Positions 28,401 to 37,139 of a stretch of DNA of 64,000 nt are shown in pieces; position 1 is the stretch's first letter; the number at the start of each line of letters is the position of its first letter. The stretch covers positions 6,804,501 through 6,868,500 of the forward strand of contig CM072881.1 of assembly GCA_036937835.1 (NCBI GenBank), written 5' to 3'. This DNA comes from Pampus argenteus. Taxonomy: Eukaryota > Chordata > Actinopteri > Scombriformes > Stromateidae. The position numbers and the translations under genes were made by a program. The notes under the pieces are model-generated. The model saw only the letters and a list, made by a program, of their open reading frames with translations. It was not told the DNA's origin and searched no databases.

Positions 28401-29377
28401 CAGAGCCGAGCTCTGAGCAGGACAGTTGCGAGGCCATGGAGCTCTGCAGCAGCAGTGCAGCATGCAGTGAGAACGGAAACATGGCCATGGCAGCTGGGGT
28501 GCCGTCAATTATCATGTCTGAGGATGGAGATGGGACAAATGTAACACTGAGCAGTCTGGTAGAGGGGCTGAAGGATGAGTTGAGGAATCAGAAGACTGCG
28601 TATGAGACCAGGATCCAAAAGTAAGTTTAAGATCTAGGGTTTCCTGAAATTTTCCATGTCTTGATTTTCTTGTGGCGGGCATTGGCTAGTTGATATAAGA
28701 AAAATTAACTGAGTTAATCAGTCTTGTTTTAATGCTACAACTAGGAGACACCAATTCCAGTTTTCAAATCCTACACAGAGGGGTTTCAAAATAAAATAAT
28801 TTCAAAGCTTTCAAAACAGACATTGTGTAAATCTTATGTTTGGTAGGAGTGGAGATAGAGTAGCGTCATTAACAGTTTTTTTTAAAAAATCAGTTCTTAA
28901 ATCAAGCCCTTTCTGGATGGAGTAAGTGCTTGCTAACATATCAGAAGATTTGTATTCCTACTTTTCTTGTTGGTATCTTAAAATGCCAATAGTTTTGATT
29001 CTTTTTGCCAGGTTTTAGATATCCACCTTCCAGAGCAGTGTGAGCAGTTCTCCTAGCAACTTTTCCTTTGAAAATATGTACATCCAAGAGTCAAGAGTCA
29101 AGGCAAATGTCACTGACCTTTTGTTTTCTGTTGGTGATGTGCTGCATCTCTCAGATTGGAGGATTCCAGTGCTGCTCTGTGTGCACAGATGGAGCGTTTA
29201 GAACAGGAGATGGAGCAGGAAAGGAAGAAGCAACGCATGCTGGAGATCAAACTACGAAACTCTGAGCGGGCACGTGAGGACGCGGAGAACCGCAACCGGC
29301 TTCTGGAGAAGGAGATGGAGGATTTCTTCTCGACTCTCGGAGATCTGGCCTTGGGTGCGAGGACTAGCGACATCTGA
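4782..29377 (+). CDS. arhgap22: Rho GTPase-activating protein 22 (spliced, 10 coding exons, 740 aa)
   Basis: Coding exons are 4782-4815, 11676-11875, 15426-15513, 23734-23862, 26651-26858, 26961-27093, 27187-27260, 27388-27509, 27609-28620 and 29155-29377. They sum to 2223 nt and keep frame throughout. The protein has an N-terminal PH domain (about 37-148), a RhoGAP domain (about 152-350; arginine finger R195 in GLFRMPGQ), a Ser-rich linker and a C-terminal coiled coil (about 667-735). The start MLSPKIRQ and the segment ARSKS(M/L)VMGE match ARHGAP22 and not the paralogues ARHGAP24/25. The motif R11-x-R13-x-x-S16 keeps the AKT/14-3-3 site described for human Ser16. Family knowledge: ARHGAP22 accelerates GTP hydrolysis on Rac-type GTPases and affects cell shape and migration. 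Human ARHGAP22 is about 700 aa, so this is a full-length protein. It is convergent with mapk8. Confidence 0.95.
11676..11875 (+). CDS. arhgap22: arhgap22 coding exon 2 (AKT-site segment, first half of PH domain)
   Basis: Acceptor is (TG)9-TTTGCAG and donor is GTAACA. The exon encodes residues 12-78, with ARSKSMVMGE followed by the PH start GWLKKQRSIMKNW and RWFVLR. The 200-nt length means skipping would shift the frame. Confidence 0.95.
15376..15419 (+). repeat. (TG)22 microsatellite abutting arhgap22 exon 3
   Basis: A perfect 44-nt TG run separated from the exon by only ATTCAG. It replaces the usual polypyrimidine tract. Confidence 0.95.
15426..15513 (+). CDS. arhgap22: arhgap22 coding exon 3 (middle of PH domain)
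   Basis: Encodes GCIILQGCQVNEL through HLFEIVP (residues 79-107). The acceptor is a 44-nt (TG)22 run followed only by ATTCAG, an unusual polypyrimidine substitute. The donor is GTGAGA. Length is 88 nt, so skipping shifts the frame. Confidence 0.93.
20141..20147 (+). promoter_or_regulatory. arhgap22: TATA box of a candidate internal arhgap22 promoter
   Basis: TATAAAT lies about 197 nt upstream of the ATG of the candidate alternative first exon at 20338. The sequence after it is more GC-rich than the flanking intron. A start near 20170 would fit, but this is inference from spacing alone. Confidence 0.4.
20338..20389 (+). CDS. arhgap22: Candidate alternative first coding exon of arhgap22 (MGPVCC start)
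   Basis: An ATG opens MGPVCCKPDRLKKQHLQ and runs into a good donor (CAAG|GTAACA) in phase 1. That is exactly the phase needed by exon 4 (23734) and exon 5 (26651). No stop intervenes and a TATA box lies upstream. The start Met-Gly-x-x-Cys-Cys followed by basic residues looks like an N-myristoylation plus palmitoylation signal. Such an isoform would drop the AKT site and half or all of the PH domain and be membrane-anchored by lipid. I do not recall a described counterpart. It could also be a chance ORF in a conserved noncoding segment. Confidence 0.4.
21351..21560. mobile_element. Diverged fragment of the same MITE-like family
   Basis: Shows TTAGCTTTAGCATAAAGACG, GGGAAACAGTTAGTCTGG, TAATTAACATATTATATC and GGCTAACTGTTTTCCCC in the order seen in the fuller copies. 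Terminal repeats are not recognisable, so the boundaries are approximate. Confidence 0.45.
23734..23862 (+). CDS. arhgap22: arhgap22 coding exon 4 (end of PH domain)
   Basis: A long T-tract acceptor ending TACAG precedes residues 108-150. These include SFLLMANSQTDMDDWVKAIR, the C-terminal PH helix, and RVIWAPFGG. Donor is GTAAAG. The exon starts and ends in phase 1. Confidence 0.95.
24967..25235. repeat. Interspersed repeat copy (family shared with 61410-61612)
   Basis: Begins AGAGCTGCAGCTATTTCAATTG and contains TAGTCAATAAGATGTCA and ATTTAAGAAGCTGTGATCTG. This matches the pattern of an abundant teleost repeat that ends with CAAAATAGTTGCAGATTGAT. It is non-coding and within arhgap22 intron 4. 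Confidence 0.5.
25377..25408. repeat. (CTAT)8 microsatellite
   Basis: Eight perfect CTAT units within arhgap22 intron 4. Confidence 0.95.
26040..26266 (+). promoter_or_regulatory. arhgap22: CpG-rich candidate internal promoter of arhgap22
   Basis: This short stretch inside the intron before the RhoGAP exons has many CG dinucleotides (CCGCGG, GCGCGC, CCGTCGG and others) in otherwise AT-rich, CpG-poor intron DNA. It directly precedes an ATG-started exon-like frame, as expected for a TATA-less promoter. No transcription evidence is available. Confidence 0.45.
26267..26414 (+). CDS. arhgap22: Candidate alternative first coding exon of arhgap22 (PH-less isoform)
   Basis: The ATG at 26267 opens 49 codons beginning MPEPEWINLVKCGFGMYEKR, with a Cys/Ser/Tyr-rich second half holding seven cysteines overall. 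It ends at ACAG|GTAACA in phase 1, which joins in frame to exon 5 as ...LSTG-IFGQ. The paralogue ARHGAP24 has short isoforms in which an alternative first exon is spliced to the same IFGQ boundary. The product would be a GAP-only protein lacking the PH domain. Phase match, CpG-rich leader and the paralogue precedent make this more likely than chance, but no transcript was available. Confidence 0.6.
26651..26858 (+). CDS. arhgap22: arhgap22 coding exon 5 (start of RhoGAP domain, arginine finger)
   Basis: Encodes IFGQRLEDTV through KPLFD (residues 151-219). It contains the GAP hallmark GLFRMPGQ with the catalytic arginine R195. Acceptor CCCCAG, donor GTAAAT. The acceptor phase (1) accepts exon 4 or either alternative first exon. 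Confidence 0.96.
26961..27093 (+). CDS. arhgap22: arhgap22 coding exon 6 (RhoGAP)
   Basis: Encodes SNTEVHTVASLLKLYLRELP and on to AKDEEE (residues 220-264). The LLKLYLRELPEPVIP block is a core RhoGAP helix. The donor is the weak GTGTGT, followed within about 20 nt by a TG repeat. Confidence 0.95.
27187..27260 (+). CDS. arhgap22: arhgap22 coding exon 7 (RhoGAP)
   Basis: Encodes GIQELGKQVSTLPLPNYNLL and KYIC (residues 265-288). Acceptor ATCAG, donor GTAAGT. The last lysine codon is completed by the next exon. Confidence 0.95.
27388..27509 (+). CDS. arhgap22: arhgap22 coding exon 8 (RhoGAP)
   Basis: Encodes FLDEVQSHC and the conserved NKMSVQNLATVFGPNILRP block that closes the GAP fold (residues 289-329). 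Acceptor TTCTTAG, donor GTTTGG. Confidence 0.95.
27609..28620 (+). CDS. arhgap22: arhgap22 coding exon 9 (long linker exon)
   Basis: A 1012-nt exon encoding residues 330-666. It begins GTSLVQHLMTILIREH, the last GAP helix. A low-complexity Ser/Pro/Gly linker follows with family landmarks TLPSWKYSFK, a seven-glycine run before NWLMNGLSSLRGHRRTSSGE, and QRLSTYDNV. RxxS sites such as HRRTSS are candidate basophilic-kinase targets. It ends at the start of the coiled coil. Confidence 0.95.
29155..29377 (+). CDS. arhgap22: arhgap22 coding exon 10 (coiled coil and stop)
   Basis: Encodes KLEDSSAALCAQMERLEQE through KEMEDFFSTLGDLALGA to the TGA at 29375-29377. Heptad-like Leu/Met spacing and Glu/Arg/Lys richness indicate a coiled coil, as in ARHGAP22/24/25. 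Acceptor CTCTCAG. Confidence 0.95.
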
Positions 29378-29937
29378 TACAGCACGGCCAATCTGGGGCC
29401 AAAACAGTGGCTGACATCAGGGTTTGAATTTAGGGGTTTTGGTGTTTCTTCTTGTGTCCTCCTCATTCCTTCAAGAAAAGAACCAAATTTACAAAAAAAA
29501 AAAAAAAAAACAGGCCATTTTTGTGTTCATTCAGGACGAACTCGAAGGAACTGTAATATGATGACAGAAGAAATTCACATGAAGTAAAAAAGGAATCATC
29601 TCCACTGAGCACAGAGTGGGTTTGACTTTCCTCGGTGTGCAGTGATATTCTTACGCATGCTTGAAATGGACATTAAGATAAAACGGTGCTCTTGTGATTT
29701 TCACCCATGTGATGAGTCCAGGGTTTGTCTTGTGGAGGCAGTATTTTTAACAGTTCAGGTACCTGTATGCGAATGGTGGGACAAAATGTAATTTCTTTGA
29801 CATTCTCTTTACTGTAGAGCACTGACTTCTTCAACCACTACATTACAAGGACATTATGTGAATGGATTTAGTGCAGGAACTGTAACTCAATGTGGAATAC
29901 AGACAGCTGGCTGATTTATCTTTATATTAAAAATATG

Positions 29938-30326
29938 GGAATAGTTTGACACTTTGGATACCACGCTCATGTCTGTATGCTAAATACAAAGCAAGAGGAA
30001 GGCTGCAGTTAGCTTAGCTTAGCAAAACTGAAACAGGTGAAACAGCTAGCCTGGCTCTGTCCAAATTAAAAAAGAAAAAAAAAGCTAATTCACAAGTCTT
30101 TACTCCTTATAATTTGAAATGTAAAAGCATGAGATGTAATAGTAATTTTCTTGTTAATTTCGGTAATTTCTTTGCCGAGTGTGGCTAGCTGTTTCCTTCC
30201 TGCTATAAGCTAACCTCCTTCTTGCTCTAGCTAGCTTAATATTTAGCGTACGGGTATCGACCATCTCATCTCATCACGCTCAACAGGAAAGAAATAGATG
30301 TGTTTCCCAGGATGTCAAACTATTCC
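29938..30326. mobile_element. MITE-like element with 14-bp terminal inverted repeats
   Basis: The left end GGAATAGTTTGACA and the right end TGTCAAACTATTCC are perfect inverted repeats bounding about 390 bp. The interior has the words GTTAGCTTAGCTTAGC and AGCTAGCCTGGCTCTGTCC, shared with the copy at 44076-44483. It is non-coding and lies in the arhgap22 3' UTR region. The superfamily is unassigned and no clear target-site duplication was seen. Confidence 0.7.
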
Positions 30327-32123
30327 TTCACGCTTTTGAGTCACTTCACCAAAATTAAAAATTAAAAAACAATAAATACATTTCTAACTTGCCTGTACAG
30401 TATATCTAGTGTTTTTGGCTAGGTTATGAGGTTACGAAAGAGTTTGTGAATTATCCACATAGTAACAGGTTTACTGTTTCTGGAAAGAGATGTTGCTGAA
30501 TTGGATTTTATTAAATGTAGTTTTTAATGCTGTGAGCGCAAAAAAAACTCAATTCAAATTAACCTTCATTTTTAGGGGCTGGTGGCAGACATCTTATAGA
30601 CGGATATCTTATAACCTTAAAACCAAAGCTTTTTGCATGACACCACTAGTTGAACGTGAGAAAACATTGTTGGGTTTTTTTGTAATTAAGCTGAATTAAA
30701 CTTACTCTTTACAGTGGCAACTTTAGCAAAGGTTCCTCCACTTGCATTTATCCTCCGGTGCTATATTTGTACTGCAGACATTTTTTTGCTCGAGAATCAG
30801 GCGTGTAAACACATGTGTGTGTGACACAAAAAAAAAACATTGGAAAAGAGATTTCCCAAACACTTTCTTGTGATAAGGGAGCAAAAAGAAAGTAGTAAGA
30901 GGTGGGACCATAGCTGCTTCTGAAATCTTCTTTGTCCTCAGGCCCTTCCAGTGCCTCTCTCATCACCATCTACATGGTTTCCATGTCCTTTTGATGGCAA
31001 AGCCTCAGTCTTCAGGTCACTCTTGATCCTCACAGATGTCAATGTACCTTTAATGTACAGATAATATAACAGGGACTATGTCAACAATTATATCAAGCAT
31101 TTTTAAATAAGCGCATGCTGCCAAGTACACAGGACATGTGGCTTAGTAGGTGAAGGCCATCTACAGTACACAGTTTAATACCAAAGCTGGACCGCTTCAG
31201 CTGTTCGCTCACTAATGATCCGAATGGCCTGCCTGGAAGCCATGTTGATTTTGGCACATGAAGCTGAACACTGCCCTCAAAGAAACAATGGAATTTCCTG
31301 GTTGTGCCTTCAGGGAAGTGTTTTTAAAATAGGAAAAATGTAGTGTGGCTTGCTTGTCCAGAGATGTAGTGCATACAGTATATTCGCCCATAGTACACAC
31401 ACACACAGTGGCTGCATTGTTTTTCTTATTTTTTAATATGGCAACAAACTGCTGAAGAATGATAAGTTAATCTCCCTAGAAGGTGCCAATTCTTGTGAAA
31501 GTGAATTGTGATTTGAATGGAAGTTTTGAATTAAGAATGTATCCTTGTAGTGAATGTAATTAATGTGTTGTTGACGAAACCAGCCCAATTAAAAAAAAAA
31601 AAAAACTGGAAAAAAAGAAAGATATATTCACTGATAGTGTTCAGTATTTCCTACCAGATGTCTGTTACTGATTTAAAATCTGATCTTAACACTTCTGTGA
31701 GCGTTGCATGTTGTTTGAAAAATGTCACCAATCGGAAGAATGTCCAGGGGTGTATTAGGCAACACTGAAGGGCCCAACCAACAGTATAATTACAAGTGAA
31801 AATGTGCTTTTCGTTAAGACAATGTGACTGTATTTTTCTTTTTTTTTACATTTTGTAAACAAATATAAAGCCAATGTTATATTACCCTCTTTAATTGCAC
31901 AGGTTTACAAGGTAATTGTCATTTCGAGGCTTTTTGACTACCAGCCCACACAGTATGATGGTCTAAATTTATTGCAGGTTCATTGAATCTAATAGAGACG
32001 TTTATTTTCTTTGTGCGTATGTCTCACGACTACAAAGCTTAATGTTTCTCATTGCTCTGCTGATCATCTATGGTGCTTATTTATTATTGATTTACACTAT
32101 TGTAATGAATGGACATGTATGGG

Positions 32124-32129
32124 AATAAA
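32124..32129 (+). terminator. arhgap22: Candidate arhgap22 poly(A) signal AATAAA
   Basis: Canonical AATAAA followed within about 30 nt by GT/T-rich sequence. Earlier AATAAA words (for example 30371-30376) could also be used. Position relative to the opposing mapk8 signals is the main reason for choosing this one. Confidence 0.4.
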
Positions 32130-32287
32130 GGTGACAAAGATCATCTATAAAGACATTAGTGAACTCGAGTTCTTGAAGTATCTGATTTGAAACTTTTCCT
32201 TTCACGTAAAAATTATATATTTATTTTAAAAATCAATGAAATATGACTCAGGAAAAGACATACAACTATAACTCAAAGTGTATTTCT

Positions 32288-32293
32288 TTTATT
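32288..32293 (-). terminator. mapk8: Candidate distal mapk8 poly(A) signal
   Basis: TTTATT on the plus strand reads AATAAA on the mapk8 strand. Other candidates are 32535-32540 and 33862-33867. If this distal site is used, the mapk8 and arhgap22 transcripts end within roughly 150 bp of each other. Confidence 0.35.
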
Positions 32294-32571
32294 TGCAGTA
32301 CATGTTTTTTTTGTTTTGTTTTTTTTTTGTATTTTTTAAGAGGTGGCATCATCAGATCCCAGTGCATGTATTCTAGTAGTGCACTTCTTCGTTGGTTGCG
32401 TTTTTTTGGGACGCACAGATCCAGGAATTCTTAAAACTACTTGCATGGCTGGATTCACTAGCAAACATTACAAACCAGCACCATACATATAATGATTTCT
32501 TGTAGGTATTTACTCTTTTTTTTTTGTGTGTGTGTTTATTAACATTATTGTCCTTACCGCTTCCCAAAGCG

Positions 32572-32622
32572 AAATCTGTCGGCCGAAAGAACCTCCCGCA
32601 TCAAAACCTGGCCGACAGATTT
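32572..32622. other. Hairpin with 13-bp perfect stem
   Basis: AAATCTGTCGGCC (32572-32584) is exactly inverted at 32610-32622 around a 25-nt loop. CG-rich arms stand out in AT-rich surroundings. It would fold in either transcript, and it lies in the presumed mapk8 3' UTR. Confidence 0.85.
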
Positions 32623-35600
32623 GTTTGGCGGGTAAGACTGATTACGTAACATTATGACTATAAACAAGTCACAGAAATAAAAATTGATCTTATTCATAAA
32701 AAAAAAAAAAAGAAAAAAAAAAAGGAAAACGTGGATTGACAGTACCAAACATTTTCTTTACCTTCAGGAGACAGCTAACAAAGGCTAGGCCCATCACATA
32801 CTACTAGCACAGTTTGCTGAAGGTATTGCACATTTAGTTTAAAACAAAAAAAAAAAAAAGGAACAAAAATACATATAACAATTCTCTTACTTCTAGGTGA
32901 AGTATACATAATGTACAAAACTAGAAGTCTGTTGAAACCGACAAATAGTACACTTTCAAATAAATAAATAATGGAATCTGTTATTCACACGTCTTCGATA
33001 GCTAATTCTGCAGGCAACCAAGTATAATGCAAGAACTGGCAGAAATTCAGCGTGAGGTAGTTCATCAAAGCAGACTTAAATCAGAATGACACCGTTTGGA
33101 GAGATGCGGTAATAAAAAAATTAAAAAAAGGAAGCAACAACAACCTAAGAAGAAGAAGAACAAGAAGAAGTAGAAGAAACACAACAAAATACTCCAATTA
33201 AAGCCCAAAATGTTGGGCTAAGAAAATTAAGAGCACTTCAAACAACAAAGTGTTTTTTCTGATTGATTTTTTTTTTAAGCTAATATGACAAATGGATACA
33301 TATCACAGATTTTCTACCTTCTTACAGACGTGGCACTGCTCAAGTCTTAGCTTTTACCTTGTGCTAATACACATTTACTACTGGATAATAACGTTTTGTT
33401 CTTGGAATCTACCATGAACTGGCAGCAGGTTTAATTGTGTTTTGTACTGTGCTAAACTGGCTCCGTAGTTGCTACCGTTGTACCTTACTAGCGCTCTCTG
33501 GCTGCTGAATGATTACCAAACCGTTCCTTTTAAATTCTGGTGGCACCAGCTGTTTGTGAGTTCATGTGTATCGCTAAATTAAAAAAGGGGTTGCACCACA
33601 CAAACTAGCTATAGTAGATTAATTCAACAGCAATATTTACACTCTTGTTTTGCAAAGCTAACAGACAAAGCTAATGTTAGATTGCCAGTATAACAACTGT
33701 TAACTGTGGATTAGCTAACTGACAATAGTTACATTAGCGTGCTAATATAATAACTGCGTAGCTAATTGACTAAGCTAACACGAGCTAGCTAGTGATATGT
33801 AATGTGATATTTCCTCACTAGACACTTGATAAAATGCTGTTTAATAATGATGTGGTTTTTTTTTATTACATTGACATTAAGTAAGTTAGCATAATGAGAT
33901 AGTTCTTACTTATTTTACTGTATGGATAATAATAACTATTTATATAGCACCTTTAAAAGTGCTTTGACTGACAAAGCAAAAAAGGGATATTACTAACTCG
34001 TGTATGTGGCTAAAACATAACCACAAATTATTGACATATGATTTGGAGTATGTAATTTCTGAAGTTAAATAACTTGTGATGCTGGGACTTCACTACACTA
34101 GACAACCCTCAGTTTTAATGGTGCAACCTGATTTCAACTTGAAACTAGCTTGTAGTTACTTAACATGCAAACTCAGTAAAAGGATTTACGAACAGCTGGT
34201 TCAACCCAGTCCAGAACTTTAAAAGGAGCCATAGCGCAGCAGATCTTGATATAATAATCAGCAGACGATATCAAGTTGGCTAAGCAGAGCACAGCAAAGA
34301 GTCTATGAAGACGGCCTTTGCTTTGAGCTTCCTAGAGAAAACCCCCAAAAAACATCCACATCAAAGACGAGACAGGTTCTAGACGGTGCTGTATTACACA
34401 TTTAGACAATCCTAGCACAGTGATGTGTACGCCTTTACTGTCAACACCCACAATACCTGCTTATGATCCATGACAAGTACAATACGTGCAGACTCTGCTT
34501 TTGCAGATAGGACGTTTAGTTATGCAAACATTTATAGCAGGCAGAAACAATCTTCACTTACTGCAAAAACAAAAACTTCAGTGAGTGAATGAAGGAAATG
34601 GCATTGATTCCTGTGACTTATTCTAAGACTATGTTATTCATGATGTTAAAAATTCAGAGCAACATAACTATAAGCTTGTATAGTTCAGACTCATGGTTGT
34701 AACATGTTTTCCCATGTTACGTATTAGCTACGTCCTCTGTTACTGGACCAGCTCAACATTAATTAGCAGCAAGGAACACTGTGGCCGTTTGGCTCTGCCT
34801 TTCACAAAATGTATTCATAACTAAAGCATCAATCTGCCTGAATCCCCGCAGTAAACCATCCACAAATACTGACTAAAATGCAGTAGCAGATTTCAGTCTT
34901 TAGTTTGATCCAGTAGTCGAACTGTTTGCTTCATTCTTCTCTTACAATAAATCACTTTAAATTAGTACTCAAAGAAAATCCGAAAAAACTGTTATTAACC
35001 TAAATTTCGGTTGCTGTCACTGCAAAGAAACACTTCTTTTTTTACTTTGATGAAAGACCTTGATAAAAACTGCCTTTTCTTCTGAAATGACTCAAACACA
35101 TGCTTAAGCATCCCAGCGTATACATCATTACCTTCATACCCTGCAAGACACTACAGTCTCCCTTAAGGGTCAAAATCAAAACAAGTAGAAAAATATACAA
35201 TACATTTGTGAGAACTACGACCTCCATCTTACAGTATCAGTTTGATATGGAAACTACTGTTGTTACCCAGATGCCATAAAAACGTACATGTAACGAACAC
35301 ACTTCCTCCCACATACTCAGGAATGAATGACAAACAACAGGCACTTTTCCTTTCAAAAAAAAAAAAAATTATAATAATAATCAAAAACACTCAAAACACT
35401 CAAAAAGGGCACCATTATTGCATATGGTAAGAATTTGTTTCCTTTGACTTTTGTGCTGCTGTTTTATCATGCCACATTTTAGGTTATTTTAGATGTTATT
35501 ACAATTGCAGGCAAGTCTGTTATGCAGAGTGTTTGGCCAACTTTTATGAAAAAAAAAATCACTTTAAAATTCCCCAATTCACAAAAGTAAATGAGTACAT

Positions 35601-36673
35601 TAGAGTACATTACTAATAACAGGATCTGGTAGTAGGAAGTAGACATCTTTTCACACTGATCCATCAGGCTGCAGAACCTCTATCCCTCCTCAAAGACACC
35701 AAATATCAACACGTATCAACATGCATTCTCAATATCGCAATTCCCTACTTGACTGGAGCACATTCTACTTACACCGATCACCGATTTTACATCCTCTCAC
35801 AGCTCTACGTCTCAAAGATAAAAAATAAAAAAAGATCCTCCCAAAGCACGACAGAAAGACATTCCTAAAATCCCAAACTTAACAATACCTCACTGTCAAA
35901 GCGGAGAACCTGCAAAGTCCTCTGGCTTTTACCAAAGCAATATTCCACCAGTCCAGTTCCATAAAGTCACACAGCCTGTTGCAGACAAGAGGAAGAGGTA
36001 CTTTAAAGCACTTAAAAATTACAGAAGACAGTCATCCAAACGCTCGTAGTTATCTTGCGGGACAATCGATCCCTTAGCTTAAACGTAGAAGGTAAATAGA
36101 ATCATTTGGTGAGTGAAAATCTCAGTATCTTGAAATCACATCATGACTGAACAGGAAGTAAAGAATGAGCAAATTATAAAGCTTTCATTAAACTGAAATT
36201 TTACAATGCAGGAAGTAGTAGTGACTCACAAGAAAACAAAAAAAAATTAAACAAATAAATCTAGATGGTCTCAGTTGAAATAAATGGATATGTCATAAGC
36301 ATTTAAAACATTATCCATCATGAGATAAAACAGATAAGGGGAGTACTAAGACCATCAGTTCAATTATGCTTCAATGGCTCACTGCAAACTTGAATTTAAG
36401 ATAAAAACTACATCTACCATAAAATCTGTACAAACTCAATCTACATGTATATGGCAAATTGTAAAAGCAGTAGCTTACAAGTGAAACAAATGACTTAACA
36501 GAAAAATAGATCACATTAAAACATTTTACAGATATTTCTTTAAATTCTCACTGTCGGTTAATACAAACCGGAACAAAGTGAAATCATAAAAATTCTCTTA
36601 TCATCTTAGGTTTCTGAAAAATTAAGAAATGCCACAATAAATTACAGCTAGGACTCAAACAAGAAAGAAATCC

Positions 36674-36704
<31 letters not shown>

Positions 36705-36937
36705 GACTAGAACTGTAATTTTAAAAAAAAACGATCTGTCCTTTCAGAAATCAAAGTATTTCTCAAACAGCGAGCTGGCCAGACGCTACACTACTGAAGA
36801 CAAGCACAGACAGGAGGAGGGAGGAGGATAACGCAACGGGCGCGGCCAGGAGCCAGAGATGGGCTTGTGGTCTTGGATGTGACCTGGGGGAGGAGAGAAT
36901 GAGGACGAGGACCGGGGCCAGAACCAGATGATTCTAA

Positions 36938-37139
36938 TCATCTGCAGCAGCCCAGGGGGCCGTTCGCTGTAGCAGCAGCGGCTGCGGTGCTAATCGTGTC
37001 GAGGCTGCTGTCGGTGTCCGTCAGGGTTGGGTTGGTTGAAGTGGAGGATACGTCGCTGGCGCAGGCGGACGAGGACGAGGAGGGGTGGCGGTGGTGCTGG
37101 TGGTGGTGCTGGGGGTTGCTGCTCACTGTTGCACCTGTG
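36938..37139 (-). CDS. mapk8: mapk8 last exon with 5-nt tandem acceptors (short AQVQQ and long tails)
   Basis: The first acceptor (TTACAG, exon from 37139) gives A-QVQQ and a TGA at 37125-37123. The second AG five bases on (exon from 37134) shifts the frame and gives GATVSSNP, an HHHQHHRHP run, SSSSS, an Ala run and the terminal NGPLGCCR with TGA at 36940-36938. These are the two JNK1 C-termini known in mammals (46/54 kDa). Here the long tail is 17 residues longer than in human because of His- and Ala-rich expansions. Confidence 0.95.

Larger units (their letters stand above)
29378..32150 (+). other. arhgap22: arhgap22 3' UTR region
   Basis: No coding sequence follows the stop. The region includes an A-run at about 29492-29509, a MITE-like insertion (29938-30326), several AATAAA words, and an AATAAA at 32124-32129 just before the convergent mapk8 3' end. 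The true cleavage site is unknown, so the right boundary is approximate. Confidence 0.5.
32250..36937 (-). other. mapk8: Probable long mapk8 3' UTR
   Basis: About 4.7 kb between the mapk8 stop and the convergent arhgap22 end, with no coding potential on either strand. Mammalian MAPK8 mRNAs also carry multi-kilobase 3' UTRs. Contents: A-runs on the plus strand (U-runs in the mRNA), a stem-loop at 32572-32622, a retroposon-like scrap with TTATTTATATAGCACC near 33940, and several possible poly(A) signals. Where the transcript really ends cannot be decided from sequence. Confidence 0.5.
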
